Assembly (NCBI GenBank): GCA_021845925.1
Contig: JAJZUW010000011.1
Coordinates: forward strand, 1-64,000
DNA: 64,000 bases
Direction: 5' to 3'
DNA from: Pseudomonadota bacterium
GTDB lineage: Bacteria > Pseudomonadota > Gammaproteobacteria > Burkholderiales > Sulfuriferulaceae
Below are positions 17,698 to 27,376 of this stretch, piece by piece (the first letter of the stretch is position 1; every line of letters begins with the position of its first letter). The notes beneath the pieces were generated by a model. It was not told where the DNA came from. It saw nothing but the letters and a program-made list of their open reading frames with translations, and did no database searches. The position numbers and the translations under genes were made by a program.

Positions 17698-18744
17698 TCA
17701 GGGTGCCGGGTTCATGAAGCACAGATGGGTGTGCTCGATCTCCCGCATCAAATCATCCGTCAGATGCGTATCCCAAGCCTTGAAGTTTTCTTCCAGTTGC
17801 TTGCGTGACGTGGCACCGATGATGGTGCTGGTCACAAACCAGCGATGCATGACAAAACTCAGCGCCATCCGTCCGGGTGGCAGATGGTACTTTTGCGCTA
17901 GTTCGGTGTAGGTGGCCACCGCTGGCAGCACATTCGGCTTGTCGTAGCGCTGACCAAAGCCTTCAAATTCCGTCATTCTTCCGGATGCCTTCGGATTGAT
18001 CAGGTATTTTCCGGTCAGCAGGCCAAAGGCAAGCGGGGAATATGCCATCAGGCTGACCTGCTCGCGCCAGGCGATTTCTGCCAGACTGAACTCAAAAGTG
18101 CGGTTGATCAGATTATAGGCATTCTGGATGGAGACGATGCGCGGCAGGTCGTATTCACGCGCCAGACGCAGAAATTCCATCACGCCCCAGGCGGTTTCAT
18201 TGGACAGTCCGACGTAGCGCACCTTGCCTTCCTTGACCAGTCCGGCGAGGGCTTCCAGTTGCGCATGTACGCTGACTGCCTGGGTTTCCTGGGCTGGATC
18301 AAACTGATACTGTCCGAACATGGGGACATTGCGTTCGGGCCAGTGCAGCTGGTACAAGTCCACATAATCCGTTTGCAGGCGTTTCAGGGATCCTTCGAGC
18401 GCTGCGCGCAGATTCTGTTCGTCAAGGGCAGGCGGCCCACCGCGAATCCAGCTGAGCGAACGGCGGGGACCCGCTGCCTTGGTCGCAATGACCCACTTTT
18501 CACGTGGCTGGTGACGCAACCAGTTGCCGAGAATGGTTTCGGTTCTGGTCCAGGTTTCTGCCCGCGGCGGTACCGGATACAGCTCGGCAGTATCGATGAA
18601 ATTGACGCCGCGTTCTGACGCCAGCGCCAGCTGGTCGTGTGCTTCGGTTTCGGTGTTCTGCTGACCCCAAGTCATGCTGCCAAGACAGATGGCAGACACC
18701 TTGAGATTGCTGTTGCCAAGATGTCGGTAGTCCATGTTGTTCAT
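17698..18744 (-). CDS. tas: Aldo/keto reductase, Tas-like
   Basis: A 348-residue NADP(H)-dependent aldo-keto reductase. The catalytic tetrad is readable: Asp and Tyr in FIDTAELYPV (residues ~50-56), Lys in IATKAAG (~88) and His in LYQLHWPER (~124). The insert VPPRAETWTRTETILGNWL and the PVxxRxxTxGRTE region mark the Tas/YajO subgroup of E. coli. Its physiological substrate is uncertain. Monocistronic on the minus strand, convergent with the DUF1631 gene. Confidence 0.88.
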   Translation of the reverse strand: MNNMDYRHLGNSNLKVSAICLGSMTWGQQNTETEAHDQLALASERGVNFIDTAELYPVPPRAETWTRTETILGNWLRHQPREKWVIATKAAGPRRSLSWIRGGPPALDEQNLRAALEGSLKRLQTDYVDLYQLHWPERNVPMFGQYQFDPAQETQAVSVHAQLEALAGLVKEGKVRYVGLSNETAWGVMEFLRLAREYDLPRIVSIQNAYNLINRTFEFSLAEIAWREQVSLMAYSPLAFGLLTGKYLINPKASGRMTEFEGFGQRYDKPNVLPAVATYTELAQKYHLPPGRMALSFVMHRWFVTSTIIGATSRKQLEENFKAWDTHLTDDLMREIEHTHLCFMNPAP

Positions 18745-18841
18745 GCCGTGATGATGGTTAGAGGATCATGCAGGCTGTTGCCTGCATGGCGATGATACTG
18801 ATCAGCCGATTGTCGCGGCTGATCTTGCAGCTGATGAAGAA

Positions 18842-19030
18842 TTATTTGGTCTTGCAGGTTTTGACACCCAAAGGCAGATAGGCCGGACACCAGCCAATGG
18901 CGCCGGTCAGCAGCGGGACGACACCAATCCAGCCCCATTTGCCGATGGTGCCGGTAAACGCCAGTCCGATCAGGACAAGACCTACGACGATGCGCAAAAC
19001 ACGATCAATTCCGCCAACGTTGCAAGACAT
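18842..19030 (-). CDS. Small inner-membrane protein, DUF2892 (YgaP-like tail)
   Basis: A 62-residue protein with two membrane helices (VLRIVVGLVLIGLAFTGTIG and WIGVVPLLTGAIGWCPAYLP). The N-terminal MSCNVGGIDR and Cys-Pro in GWCPAYLPLG mark the DUF2892 family, found alone or fused to rhodanese in YgaP. The upstream sequence on its own strand has GGAGAG at 19033-19038. A role in sulfur or redox handling is suggested by the YgaP link only. Confidence 0.85.
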   Translation of the reverse strand: MSCNVGGIDRVLRIVVGLVLIGLAFTGTIGKWGWIGVVPLLTGAIGWCPAYLPLGVKTCKTK

Positions 19031-19136
19031 GATGCTCTCCTTCTGACGATCGGGTCTCTATTGTAGGCGGGATTTGTGACGATTCACAAGACACTCGCGC
19101 AGCCGGTGTTTCCTTGTTGCATCAGCAAGGTGGAAT

Positions 19137-19850
19137 TCACCTGGCAGACAGCATGCACTGTTTCATTTCGCGCACAGCCTGTTCCCATCCGGTAAACAGG
19201 GCGCGCGCGACAATGGCATGGCCGATGTTGAGTTCGCGGATTTCCGCAATGCCGGCGATGGCCTGGACATTGTGGTAATGCAGACCGTGGCCGGCATTGA
19301 CCTGCAAGCCTAGTGCGCTGGCGCGCTGGCTGGCTTTGACAATGCGGTCCAGTTCAGCGCCCGGCGCATCGCTGTCGGCATAGGTGCCGGTATGCAGTTC
19401 GATGACCGGAGCCGCACACGCGCTGGCCGCATCGATCTGGTCGGGATCTGGATCGATGAACAGGGAAACCCGGATGCCGGCATCGGCCAGCCTGGCGCAG
19501 GCATCGCGGATGCGTGCCTGCTGTCCGGCGACATCGAGCCCGCCTTCGGTGGTCAGTTCCTGGCGGCGTTCGGGCACCAGACAGACATCGTGCGGACGAA
19601 CGCGGCAGGCGATGGAGAGCATTTCGTCGGTCACTGCCATTTCCAGATTCATCCGGCAACTGATGGCTGCGGCGATTTCGGTCACGTCGTGATCCTGGAT
19701 ATGGCGGCGGTCTTCGCGCAGGTGGAGTGTGATGGCGTCTGCGCCTGCCATTTCGGCGCTCAGCGCAGCTTGCAGGACATTCGGGTAGCGTGTTTTGCGG
19801 GCTTGTCGCAATGTGGCGACGTGATCAATGTTGACACCAAGCAGAATCAT
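19137..19850 (-). CDS. pdxJ: Pyridoxine 5'-phosphate synthase
   Basis: A 237-residue TIM-barrel enzyme that joins DXP and 3-amino-1-hydroxyacetone phosphate to pyridoxine 5'-phosphate. It starts [20 protein letters not shown], the PdxJ signature, with active-site Glu in HLREDRRHI and INLEMA-like [10 protein letters not shown]. The loop [11 protein letters not shown] binds phosphate. It overlaps recO by 4 bases, as usual in this cluster; its DXP substrate comes from dxs. Confidence 0.97.
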   Translation of the reverse strand: MILLGVNIDHVATLRQARKTRYPNVLQAALSAEMAGADAITLHLREDRRHIQDHDVTEIAAAISCRMNLEMAVTDEMLSIACRVRPHDVCLVPERRQELTTEGGLDVAGQQARIRDACARLADAGIRVSLFIDPDPDQIDAASACAAPVIELHTGTYADSDAPGAELDRIVKASQRASALGLQVNAGHGLHYHNVQAIAGIAEIRELNIGHAIVARALFTGWEQAVREMKQCMLSAR

Positions 19851-20575
19851 AACTGTTGCAGGTCCTTGAGCAGTTCACGGGCATGAAGGGTTTGTCCGCC
19901 CAGATGGTGGTTGATGATATGCCGCATCAGCAGCTTGCTCTGCTGCAGGCTGACCGGATCGCTGAAATCCTGTCTGGCAAGGTCGATGAGGGTTTTCCCG
20001 TACAGCAGGATACCGCCGGATGACGCTTGCCGGTCGACTGGCACTGCGCCGACTTCACACTGGTAATGATAGCTCAGATCGGGTCTGATCGGGTTACCGT
20101 GCAGGGCATCATGATCAAACGGTTGCGCATAGCCGAGTTCGGTCAGCAGATGCTGTTCGAAGCGGCGCAGACTGATCGCATGTTCTGTCGCATCACGTGC
20201 CGTGGCGAGTTGCTGCAGCGCCTGGACATACCATGGAAACAGTCCGGGATGCGGATCATCGCGCGCCAGCAGCTTGATCATCAGTTCATTCACGTAAAAA
20301 CCGCACAGCAGGCCAAGACCCTGGGGTGCCACCAGTCCTCCCAGCCATTCTGCCCGGATCAGGGTGCGCAGTTCATGTTTGCCGGACCAGCTGAACGCCA
20401 GTGGCAGAAAAGGCATCAGCCGGCTGCGCATCGCCGAGCCGGGACGGCGTGCACCGCGGGCAACCAGAGGAATCCGGCCATGGCTTTCGGTCCAGATTTC
20501 GACGATCAGGCTGGTTTCCCGGAACGGGTAACTGTGCAGGACGAATCCGGGTGTGTCGTCGATACGACTGGTCAT
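19847..20575 (-). CDS. recO: DNA repair protein RecO
   Basis: A 242-residue recombination mediator. The N-terminal OB fold ([20 protein letters not shown], then [16 protein letters not shown]) binds DNA and SSB. The helical C-terminal domain ([15 protein letters not shown]) has the RecO pattern LR-FE-xLLxxxG. RecO loads RecA onto SSB-coated gaps with RecR. Lies between era and pdxJ on the minus strand. No C4 zinc cluster is visible, as in other proteobacterial RecO. Confidence 0.95.
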   Translation of the reverse strand: MTSRIDDTPGFVLHSYPFRETSLIVEIWTESHGRIPLVARGARRPGSAMRSRLMPFLPLAFSWSGKHELRTLIRAEWLGGLVAPQGLGLLCGFYVNELMIKLLARDDPHPGLFPWYVQALQQLATARDATEHAISLRRFEQHLLTELGYAQPFDHDALHGNPIRPDLSYHYQCEVGAVPVDRQASSGGILLYGKTLIDLARQDFSDPVSLQQSKLLMRHIINHHLGGQTLHARELLKDLQQL

Positions 20576-20615
20576 GCCACGGCTCCACGCGCGTGCTGTC
20601 CGGCCGGGGAAGGCA

Positions 20616-21530
20616 TCATTCGTAACCGAGCTGTTTCAGCATGCGCTCGTTGTCAGCCCAGCCGTTTTTGACCTTGACCCAGAGTTCGAGATAGATCTTG
20701 CCGCCAAACAGCTGTTCCATGTCCTGGCGCGCGCTGGTGCCGATTTCGCGCAGGCGGACGCCATCCTTGCCGATGACAATGGCCTTGTGATTGTCGCGGT
20801 CAACCAGAATGGTGGCAAAAATGCGCCGCAGTTCGCCTTCCTGTTCGAACTTGTCGATCAGGACGCTGGTGGAATAGGGGATTTCTTCGCCGGAAAGACG
20901 GAATATTTTTTCGCGAATGATTTCGGCAGCCAGAAAACGCTCGCTTTTGTCGGTAATGTCGTCGGCATCGAACATCGGAGGCTGTTCGGGCAGAAAGTTG
21001 CGAATGGCCGCCAGCAGGTCGTCCAGCTGTCTGCCGTGCCGTGCCGACACCGGAACGATGGCTGCGAAAGGAAATTTTTCCTGCAGGCTGGCCATGGCGG
21101 GCAGCAGGCTGTTGCGATCCGTGACCAGGTCGCTTTTGTTGATGACCAGAATCACCGGCTGGTCTTTGGGCAACAGTTCCAGCACAGCTGCATCGCGTGT
21201 GTCAAAATGGGTGCCTTCGATCACGAACAGAATGACATCGGTCGAATGCAGGGCATCGACAACCGTCCGGTTCATGGTCCGGTTCAGCGCATTGTTGAAG
21301 CGTTTCTGGAATCCAGGGGTGTCGACGAAAATGTACTGGGTGTCGTCCGTGGTATGAATTCCGTGAATGCGGTGTCGGGTGGTCTGCGCCTTGCGCGAGG
21401 TAATGCTGACCTTGGCGCCGACCAGCCGGTTGGTGAGCGTGGATTTGCCCACGTTGGGCCGTCCGACGATGGCAATGAAGCCGGTGCGGAATGGGGTGGC
21501 TGTGGTATCGGAAACGGTTGTGTCGGTCAT
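20616..21530 (-). CDS. era: GTPase Era
   Basis: A 304-residue ribosome-assembly GTPase. The start at 21530 is chosen because its ATGA overlaps the rnc stop; a longer frame to 21563 exists. G1 is GRPNVGKST, G3 FVDTPG and G4 NKSDL. The C-terminal KH domain carries KDGVRLREIGTSARQDMEQL with the variant GKDG loop, which binds the 3' end of 16S rRNA. Coupled with rnc, which also acts on rRNA. Confidence 0.97.
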   Translation of the reverse strand: MTDTTVSDTTATPFRTGFIAIVGRPNVGKSTLTNRLVGAKVSITSRKAQTTRHRIHGIHTTDDTQYIFVDTPGFQKRFNNALNRTMNRTVVDALHSTDVILFVIEGTHFDTRDAAVLELLPKDQPVILVINKSDLVTDRNSLLPAMASLQEKFPFAAIVPVSARHGRQLDDLLAAIRNFLPEQPPMFDADDITDKSERFLAAEIIREKIFRLSGEEIPYSTSVLIDKFEQEGELRRIFATILVDRDNHKAIVIGKDGVRLREIGTSARQDMEQLFGGKIYLELWVKVKNGWADNERMLKQLGYE

Positions 21531-22216
21531 GTGTGGCGAGCCTCCTGTTCGATCTGCTGCCATGCCATGCGGGCGGCGGCCTGTTCGGCGACACGCCGGC
21601 TGTTGCCGGTGCCATGACTTTTGACTGCCAGTGCAGGAATCAGGCAGTCGACGTGGAAGATCTGTGCATGCGCCTGGCCGCTGGTGCTGACCAGATGGTA
21701 CTCGGGCAGGGGCAGGCGACGTCCCTGCAGGTATTCCTGCAGCAAGGTTTTGGCATCCTTGCCGGCGCTGAGCGGATCCATGCCGGCTATCAGTGGCTGG
21801 AATAACCGGCTGATCACCTGGTAGCAGCTGTCGAATCCGCTGTCCTGAAAAATGGCGCCAAATATCGATTCCAGTGCATCAGCAAGAATGGACGGGCGTT
21901 GCCGGCCGCCACTTTTGATCTCGCCTTCGCCGAGCAGCAGGTATGAGCCGATATCCAGGCGGGAGGCGATTTCGTGCAAGGTATCCTGGCAGACCAGGGT
22001 GGAACGCAGGCGTGACAACGTGCCTTCCGGCTTACTGGTGAAATGCTGGTACAGCAGACTGGCAACCACGCAATTGAGCAGGCTGTCGCCGAGAAATTCG
22101 AGTCGTTCGTTGTGCTGGGCGGAATAGCTGCGGTGAGTCAGTGCCAGTTTCAGCAGTGAAGGCTGTCTGAAAACGTAACAAATTGATTTTTCAAGTGAAG
22201 CAAAGCTGTTTGCCAT
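21527..22216 (-). CDS. rnc: Ribonuclease III
   Basis: A 229-residue double-strand-specific endoribonuclease that processes rRNA and regulates mRNA. The signature ERLEFLGDSLLNCVVASLLY carries the Mg-binding Glu/Asp residues, with the second set DALESIFGAIF. The C-terminal double-stranded-RNA-binding domain (GSGNSRRVAEQAAARMAWQQ-like) ends the protein. Overlaps era and follows the DUF4845 gene by 11 bases. Confidence 0.97.
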   Translation of the reverse strand: MANSFASLEKSICYVFRQPSLLKLALTHRSYSAQHNERLEFLGDSLLNCVVASLLYQHFTSKPEGTLSRLRSTLVCQDTLHEIASRLDIGSYLLLGEGEIKSGGRQRPSILADALESIFGAIFQDSGFDSCYQVISRLFQPLIAGMDPLSAGKDAKTLLQEYLQGRRLPLPEYHLVSTSGQAHAQIFHVDCLIPALAVKSHGTGNSRRVAEQAAARMAWQQIEQEARHT

Positions 22217-22227
22217 GGGATGGCTGA

Positions 22228-22587
22228 TCAGGGTTGTGAAGAAGGGTTGAAATCGAAATAGATTCCCATATTGCCAATGACGGGTTTCTGCACCTGATAG
22301 CTTGCGCTGAGATGCAACTGGCCACCCTGCTGGTCGATCTGGATGTCTGATCCCTTGATGCTGGTGATGTTGTCGATTTCGGCATGGTGCTGAAATGACG
22401 TGATGATGTCCGCACGCGAAGCATTGGCGAGTTGCGAATCCGAGGCGATGTCCTGAAATGCCCGTTTGATGGCATAGTACTCAAAATAGGACGGGACAAC
22501 CTTTGCCACGGTAATGAAGACAAACGCAGCAACCATCAGCCAGAAAATCAGGCTGATCAATCCGAGTCCTGCTTGATGGCTTCGCAT
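22228..22587 (-). CDS. DUF4845 family single-pass membrane protein
   Basis: A 119-residue protein with one N-terminal membrane helix (LGLISLIFWLMVAAFVFITV) and a small extracytoplasmic domain. This family sits between lepB and rnc in many beta- and gammaproteobacteria, and its position here is the main support. The function is unknown. LepB upstream ends 11 bases before it. Confidence 0.88.
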   Translation of the reverse strand: MRSHQAGLGLISLIFWLMVAAFVFITVAKVVPSYFEYYAIKRAFQDIASDSQLANASRADIITSFQHHAEIDNITSIKGSDIQIDQQGGQLHLSASYQVQKPVIGNMGIYFDFNPSSQP

Positions 22588-22598
22588 AATGAGACCCT

Positions 22599-23405
22599 TT
22601 ACCTGATCAGTTTGCCAATGCGCGACATGTCATCGAAATTCCACCAGATCAGCACGGCCTTGCCAACGATATTGCGGTCGGGTACGAATCCCCAGTAGCG
22701 GCTGTCGTTGCTGTTGTCACGGTTGTCGCCCATCATGAAATAATAGCCGGCGGGCACCTTGCAGCTGAAACCTTCGCTATCGTACGTGCAATTCTGGCGA
22801 TAAGGAAATTGACTGTCAACTTCTTCCACGAACACGGAAGGCATGCCGGGCAGATTGAGAATGTCATGGTCGTGCTTGCCAAGCTGTTCGCGCATCTGGT
22901 CGGCCGTGACGGAGTTGAGTCCGGCATTGACATAGGTATACTCGCCATCCGGAATCACTTTTTGCGGGATGCCATTGATAGTCAGCCGTTTGTGGCGATA
23001 GACAACAGTGTCACCGGGCAGGCCGACCACCCGTTTGATGAAATCCGAACTGGGGTCCTTTGGATAACGGAATACCATTACATCACCATGCTGCGGTGAA
23101 CCAATGTCGATCACCTTACGGTTGATCACTGGCAGGCGGATACCCCAGTCAAACTTGTTGACCAGGATGAAATCACCCACCACCAGTGTGGGCAGCATCG
23201 ATCCGGATGGAATCTTGAATGGCTCGAACAGGAAAGAACGCAGCAGGAAGACCACCAGAATCACCGGAAAGAAGCTTTCCGAATATTCGGCCAGCAAGGG
23301 AACCCGCGCATCGGCGGCTCGCCGCGGTTTGAACAGCAGGATGTCTGCCAGCCAGATGGCGCCGGTGACGAGCAGGGCGACAAACATGATCAGTTCAAAA
23401 TCCAT
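22599..23405 (-). CDS. lepB: Signal peptidase I
   Basis: A 268-residue membrane serine-lysine protease that removes signal peptides of exported proteins. Two N-terminal helices precede the periplasmic domain. The catalytic Ser lies in PSGSMLPTL (residue ~90) and the Lys in SSDFIKRVVGLPGD (~145). The box GDNRDNSNDSRYWG is the typical family end motif. Nineteen bases downstream of lepA on the minus strand. Confidence 0.97.
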   Translation of the reverse strand: MDFELIMFVALLVTGAIWLADILLFKPRRAADARVPLLAEYSESFFPVILVVFLLRSFLFEPFKIPSGSMLPTLVVGDFILVNKFDWGIRLPVINRKVIDIGSPQHGDVMVFRYPKDPSSDFIKRVVGLPGDTVVYRHKRLTINGIPQKVIPDGEYTYVNAGLNSVTADQMREQLGKHDHDILNLPGMPSVFVEEVDSQFPYRQNCTYDSEGFSCKVPAGYYFMMGDNRDNSNDSRYWGFVPDRNIVGKAVLIWWNFDDMSRIGKLIR

Positions 23406-23423
23406 GGGTATTGTTCTCCGGAG

Positions 23424-25217
23424 TTATTTGTCGCCAACCTGCAGGATGGCCAGGAAGGCTTCCTGCGGAATTTCCACATTACCGACCTGTTTCATGCGTT
23501 TTTTGCCGGCTTTCTGTTTTTCCAGCAGCTTGCGTTTGCGGGTGATGTCGCCGCCGTAGCATTTGGCCAGCACATTCTTGCGCAGTGCCTTCACGTTTTC
23601 GCGTGCAATGATCTGCGCGCCGATGGCTGCCTGAATGGCGACATCGAACATCTGTCGCGGAATCAGTTCGCGCATTTTGGCAGCCAGTTCGCGTCCGCGG
23701 TACTGGCTGGTGGCGCGGTGTACAATCAATGACAGGGCATCGACACGGTCACTGTTGACCAGAATGTCGAGCTTGACCAGATCGGCAGCACGGAATTCCT
23801 TGAATTCGTAATCCAGCGATGCATAACCTCTGGTGGCTGATTTGAGGCGGTCAAAGAAATCCATGACCACTTCGTTCATCGGCATGTCGTAATTCAGCAT
23901 GACCTGCCTGCCCATGTACTGCATGTTGGTTTGCACGCCACGTTTCTGGTTGCACAATGTCATCACGTTGCCAAGATAGGCTTCCGGAACCAGAATGGTG
24001 GTGCTGATGATGGGTTCGCGGATTTCCTCGATTTTGGACAGTTCCGGCAGGCGGGAGGGGTTTTCGATCTCGATCACTTCGCCATTGCGCAGGACGACCT
24101 GGTAGACCACGGTGGGAGCCGTGGTGATGAGATCCATGTCATATTCGCGTTCCAGGCGTTCCTGCACGATTTCCATGTGCAGCAGTCCCAGGAAACCACA
24201 GCGGAAGCCAAAACCCAGTGCCTGCGATACTTCGGGTTCGAACTGGAGCGAGGCGTCGTTCAGGCGCAATTTTTCCAGCGCATCGCGCAGGGCGTCGTAA
24301 TCGTGGGATTCCACCGGATAGAGGCCGGCAAACACCTGTGGTTTGATTTCCTTGAATCCGGGCAGTGGTTCGGCTGCCGGCTTGCTGTCCAGGGTGACGG
24401 TATCACCGACGCGGGCGTCTTTCAGTTCCTTGATGCCGGCAATGATGAAGCCGACTTCACCCGCAGAAATCTGTTCGGTTGCCACCGATTTCGGCGTGAA
24501 CTTGCCGACCTGTTCGGTCAGGTGCACAGCTCCGGTTGCCATCAGGCGGATCTTCTGTTTGGGCGACAGTGTGCCGTCGACCACCCGTACCAGCATGACC
24601 ACACCGACGTAATTGTCGAACCAGGAGTCGATCACCAGTGCTTTCAGCGGCGCATCCGGATCTCCCTTGGGCGGGGGAATGCGGGCAATCACGGTTTCCA
24701 GAATGTCGTCAACACCCAGGCCGGTCTTGGCGGAAGCGCGTACCGCATCGGTGGCTTCAATGCCGATGATGTCTTCGATTTCCTGAATTACCCGCTCCGG
24801 TTCGGCAGCCGGCAAATCGATCTTGTTGAGTACCGGTACCACTTCGACGCCAAGTTCGGTGGCTGTGTAGCAGTTGGCAACTGTTTGCGCCTCGACGCCC
24901 TGAGAAGCGTCCACCACCAGCAGGGCGCCTTCGCAGGCCGACAGCGAACGACTGACTTCATAGGAAAAATCGACGTGGCCAGGGGTATCGATCAGATTGA
25001 GCTGGTAGATTTCACCGTTGCGCGCCCGGTAGTGCAAGGCGGCAGTCTGTGCCTTGATGGTGATGCCACGCTCCTTTTCCAGATCCATTGAATCCAGTAC
25101 CTGGGCTTCCATCTCACGGTCGGACAACCCGCCGCACAACTGAATGATCCGGTCTGCCAGGGTGGATTTGCCATGGTCAATGTGGGCAATAATGGAAAAG
25201 TTGCGAATATGTCGCAT
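23424..25217 (-). CDS. lepA: Elongation factor 4 (LepA)
   Basis: A 597-residue translational GTPase from the ATG at 25217; a GTG six codons upstream is less likely because 597 residues is the usual length. G1 [10 protein letters not shown]3 DTPGHVDF and G4 NKIDLP are intact, and the C-terminal LepA-specific domain ends in [20 protein letters not shown]. It acts on stalled ribosomes, especially under ionic or cold stress. Operon-like with lepB. The 386-residue open frame on the opposite strand is a shadow. Confidence 0.97.
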   Translation of the reverse strand: MRHIRNFSIIAHIDHGKSTLADRIIQLCGGLSDREMEAQVLDSMDLEKERGITIKAQTAALHYRARNGEIYQLNLIDTPGHVDFSYEVSRSLSACEGALLVVDASQGVEAQTVANCYTATELGVEVVPVLNKIDLPAAEPERVIQEIEDIIGIEATDAVRASAKTGLGVDDILETVIARIPPPKGDPDAPLKALVIDSWFDNYVGVVMLVRVVDGTLSPKQKIRLMATGAVHLTEQVGKFTPKSVATEQISAGEVGFIIAGIKELKDARVGDTVTLDSKPAAEPLPGFKEIKPQVFAGLYPVESHDYDALRDALEKLRLNDASLQFEPEVSQALGFGFRCGFLGLLHMEIVQERLEREYDMDLITTAPTVVYQVVLRNGEVIEIENPSRLPELSKIEEIREPIISTTILVPEAYLGNVMTLCNQKRGVQTNMQYMGRQVMLNYDMPMNEVVMDFFDRLKSATRGYASLDYEFKEFRAADLVKLDILVNSDRVDALSLIVHRATSQYRGRELAAKMRELIPRQMFDVAIQAAIGAQIIARENVKALRKNVLAKCYGGDITRKRKLLEKQKAGKKRMKQVGNVEIPQEAFLAILQVGDK

Positions 25218-25267
25218 TGAAGCAGTCTGGGTCACGGCACAGGTAGGGATTCTGGCAAACCGGCATT

Positions 25268-25567
25268 CTAGCGGATTTTGCTCAAATAAGCAGTAAGTGC
25301 GGGCGCATCAAGGAAATAGTGACAGATTTCGTGGTCGTCAGTGTCGGTCAGTACCGGAATCAGGCTGCCATAACGCTCCTCCAGCGTGGGATCCTGATCA
25401 ATGTCGATCAGCTCCAGTTCGAAACGCTGCCGTTCCGGCCAGGATTCCAGCTGGTTGACCAGATCGTGGCAAAGATGACAATACGGGCGCAAATAGATGC
25501 GCAAACGGAGTGGTTGCCTGATGTCTCCGTTCGCGCAGTTGTGGTTATTCGGTTTCGAGAGTGACAT
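25268..25567 (-). CDS. Glutaredoxin-family protein (DUF836-type)
   Basis: A 99-residue thioredoxin-fold protein. The active site reads CHLC in [18 protein letters not shown] (residues ~25-40). The cis-Pro segment SLIPVLTD is near residue 70. The start at 25567 overlaps the 3' end of mucD by 23 bases; it is the first ATG before the fold. Proteins of this type lie between mucD and lepA in many betaproteobacteria; they should act in thiol-disulfide exchange, but their partner is unknown. Confidence 0.85.
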   Translation of the reverse strand: MSLSKPNNHNCANGDIRQPLRLRIYLRPYCHLCHDLVNQLESWPERQRFELELIDIDQDPTLEERYGSLIPVLTDTDDHEICHYFLDAPALTAYLSKIR

Positions 25568-26894
25568 AAATGGTTTCGTTGTCGCGGCGTACCAGCAGGG
25601 CAACGTAGTGCTGTTTGAGTGCAGCATCGACCTGTGCGCGGTATTCGGCAACGTTGCGTACCTTGTTGCCACCCACGGCCAGAATCACGTCGCCGGTCTG
25701 GATGCCGGTCTGGGCGGCAAATCCGCTGCTGCGGCGCACCACGACGCCGCCGGACGCGCCACGGTTGTCCGCTACTACCAGGCCCAGTTTGTCAGGATGG
25801 CCGGCCTTTTCGGTGGTGCTGGCAGGCAATGACCTTGGCGATTTCTTGTCGCTCATTTCGGCCAGTTTGGCTGAAACGGTCATCGAATTGCGATTGCGCC
25901 ACAATTCCAGCTGGACCAGGGTGCCGGGGCGGGTCTGGGCAACCATGCTGGGCAGATCGATGGAATGTTCGATCGGCTGACCGTTGAACTTCAGGATCAC
26001 GTCACCCGGCTTGATGCCGGCACGGGCAGCAGGGCCATCCGGATCCACCTGCGCCACCAGCGCACCGGTGGCCCGTGACAGGCCAAAGGCTGTCGCGGCA
26101 TGGGCGCTGACATCCTGGATCACAACACCGAGTTTGCCGCGATACACCTTGCCATACTGCTTGAGCTGGTTGGCGACCTGCATCGCCACGTCGATCGGAA
26201 TGGCAAACGACACACCCATGTAGCCGCCGGAGCGGGAAAAGATCTGTGAATTGATACCGACCACTTCACCTTTCATGTTGAACAGCGGGCCGCCCGAATT
26301 GCCAGGGTTGACTGCGGCATCGGTCTGGATGAAGGGGACATAGTTGTCGTCCGGCAGCGAACGGTCCTTGGCGCTGACGATACCGGCTGTGACCGAGTTT
26401 TCAAAACCGAATGGCGAACCAATGGCCAGTACCCATTCGCCGACCTGGAGCTGCTTCGGGTTGCCGATGGGCGCAACCGGCAAGCCGGTGGCCGGAATCT
26501 TGAGCAGGGCGATGTCCGAGCGTTTGTCGGCGCCGATGACTTTGGCCCTGAATTCGCGTTTGTCGGTCAGTTTGACATCGACTTCCTGCGCATCGTCCAC
26601 CACATGGGCATTGGTCAGGATGTAGCCGTCATTGCTGATGATGAAGCCGGAACCACCACTGTGGACTGGCATGTTGCTGTTGCCGTCCGATTGCGGCGGA
26701 CGCATGAATGGCGGCATCATGTCCAGCAGGGGATCATTCTGCATGCTGCTGGCATGCATGATTTCCGTGGTGGTGATATTGACCACAGCCGGACCATGAT
26801 CGCGGACAATCTGCGTAAAGTCAGGATAGGTGGCTGCAAAAGCGCTGGTATTGACTGCCAGCAGAAATACAATCAGGTAAAACCATTTTTTCAT
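25545..26894 (-). CDS. mucD: Periplasmic serine protease MucD/DegP family
   Basis: A 449-residue HtrA protease with an N-terminal signal peptide (KKWFYLIVFLLAVNTSAFA, cleavage near residue 20). The triad is His97 (TNAHVVDD), Asp127 (SDIALLK) and Ser200 (NPGNSGGPL), followed by two PDZ domains from ~260 and ~370. It degrades misfolded envelope proteins and works with RseB-RseA in sigma-E signalling. It lies downstream of rseC, overlapping by 4 bases. The C-terminal PDZ2 runs into the glutaredoxin-like gene. Confidence 0.95.
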   Translation of the reverse strand: MKKWFYLIVFLLAVNTSAFAATYPDFTQIVRDHGPAVVNITTTEIMHASSMQNDPLLDMMPPFMRPPQSDGNSNMPVHSGGSGFIISNDGYILTNAHVVDDAQEVDVKLTDKREFRAKVIGADKRSDIALLKIPATGLPVAPIGNPKQLQVGEWVLAIGSPFGFENSVTAGIVSAKDRSLPDDNYVPFIQTDAAVNPGNSGGPLFNMKGEVVGINSQIFSRSGGYMGVSFAIPIDVAMQVANQLKQYGKVYRGKLGVVIQDVSAHAATAFGLSRATGALVAQVDPDGPAARAGIKPGDVILKFNGQPIEHSIDLPSMVAQTRPGTLVQLELWRNRNSMTVSAKLAEMSDKKSPRSLPASTTEKAGHPDKLGLVVADNRGASGGVVVRRSSGFAAQTGIQTGDVILAVGGNKVRNVAEYRAQVDAALKQHYVALLVRRDNETIYVTLETE

Positions 26895-27376
26895 GATCGG
26901 ATTTCCTTCAGAACGACAAAACCATGATGAATCCTGCGCACAATGGCTGGCTGAAAGCGCGGGTCATGACTGGCGCGCCGGTTCAGAATACCGACTACCA
27001 GCGATGCCAGCACGAAACCGACGGAAGCGCCAAGAATGGCTGCTGTATCGGCCATGGCTGGCGAGGCCAGCCGGTGTGCAAGCAGCGCGCAGAAAAAAAC
27101 CAGCAGCAAGGGCAGCATGTAGACGATCACGGCACCGCGCAGCACCGAGCCGTCCGCGATGTTGATGATGACTTCATCTCCAGGTTTGCAGCCTACCTGG
27201 TCGATCACCCGGTAGCGCTGTTCCTGCTTCGGAGCAAACATGCGGCCGATGTTGCCGCTGCCACAGCTTCCCGAACCGCTGCCGCAACTGTGGCAGGATC
27301 CGCCTTCCGCAGTGGATTTGACCCATGCACTGCCATCTGGATTGACCTGGAGGACGCTGGCCTGGATTTCCATCAT
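26891..27376 (-). CDS. rseC: RseC family protein (SoxR-reducing system type)
   Basis: A 161-residue membrane protein. A cluster of Cys (CHSCGSGSGSCGSG, residues ~28-41) precedes two membrane helices (AVIVYMLPLLLVFFCALLAH and AAILGASVGFVLASLVVGIL). The family member in E. coli sits in the rpoE operon and is linked to SoxR reduction. Overlaps rseB at its 5' end and mucD at its 3' end by 4 bases each, so it is part of the sigma-E operon. Confidence 0.9.
   Translation of the reverse strand: MMEIQASVLQVNPDGSAWVKSTAEGGSCHSCGSGSGSCGSGNIGRMFAPKQEQRYRVIDQVGCKPGDEVIINIADGSVLRGAVIVYMLPLLLVFFCALLAHRLASPAMADTAAILGASVGFVLASLVVGILNRRASHDPRFQPAIVRRIHHGFVVLKEIRS

Noticed and set aside
23931-25091. 386-residue plus-strand frame opposite lepA
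   Set aside because: Antisense to conserved LepA GTPase motifs; no ribosome site or homology.
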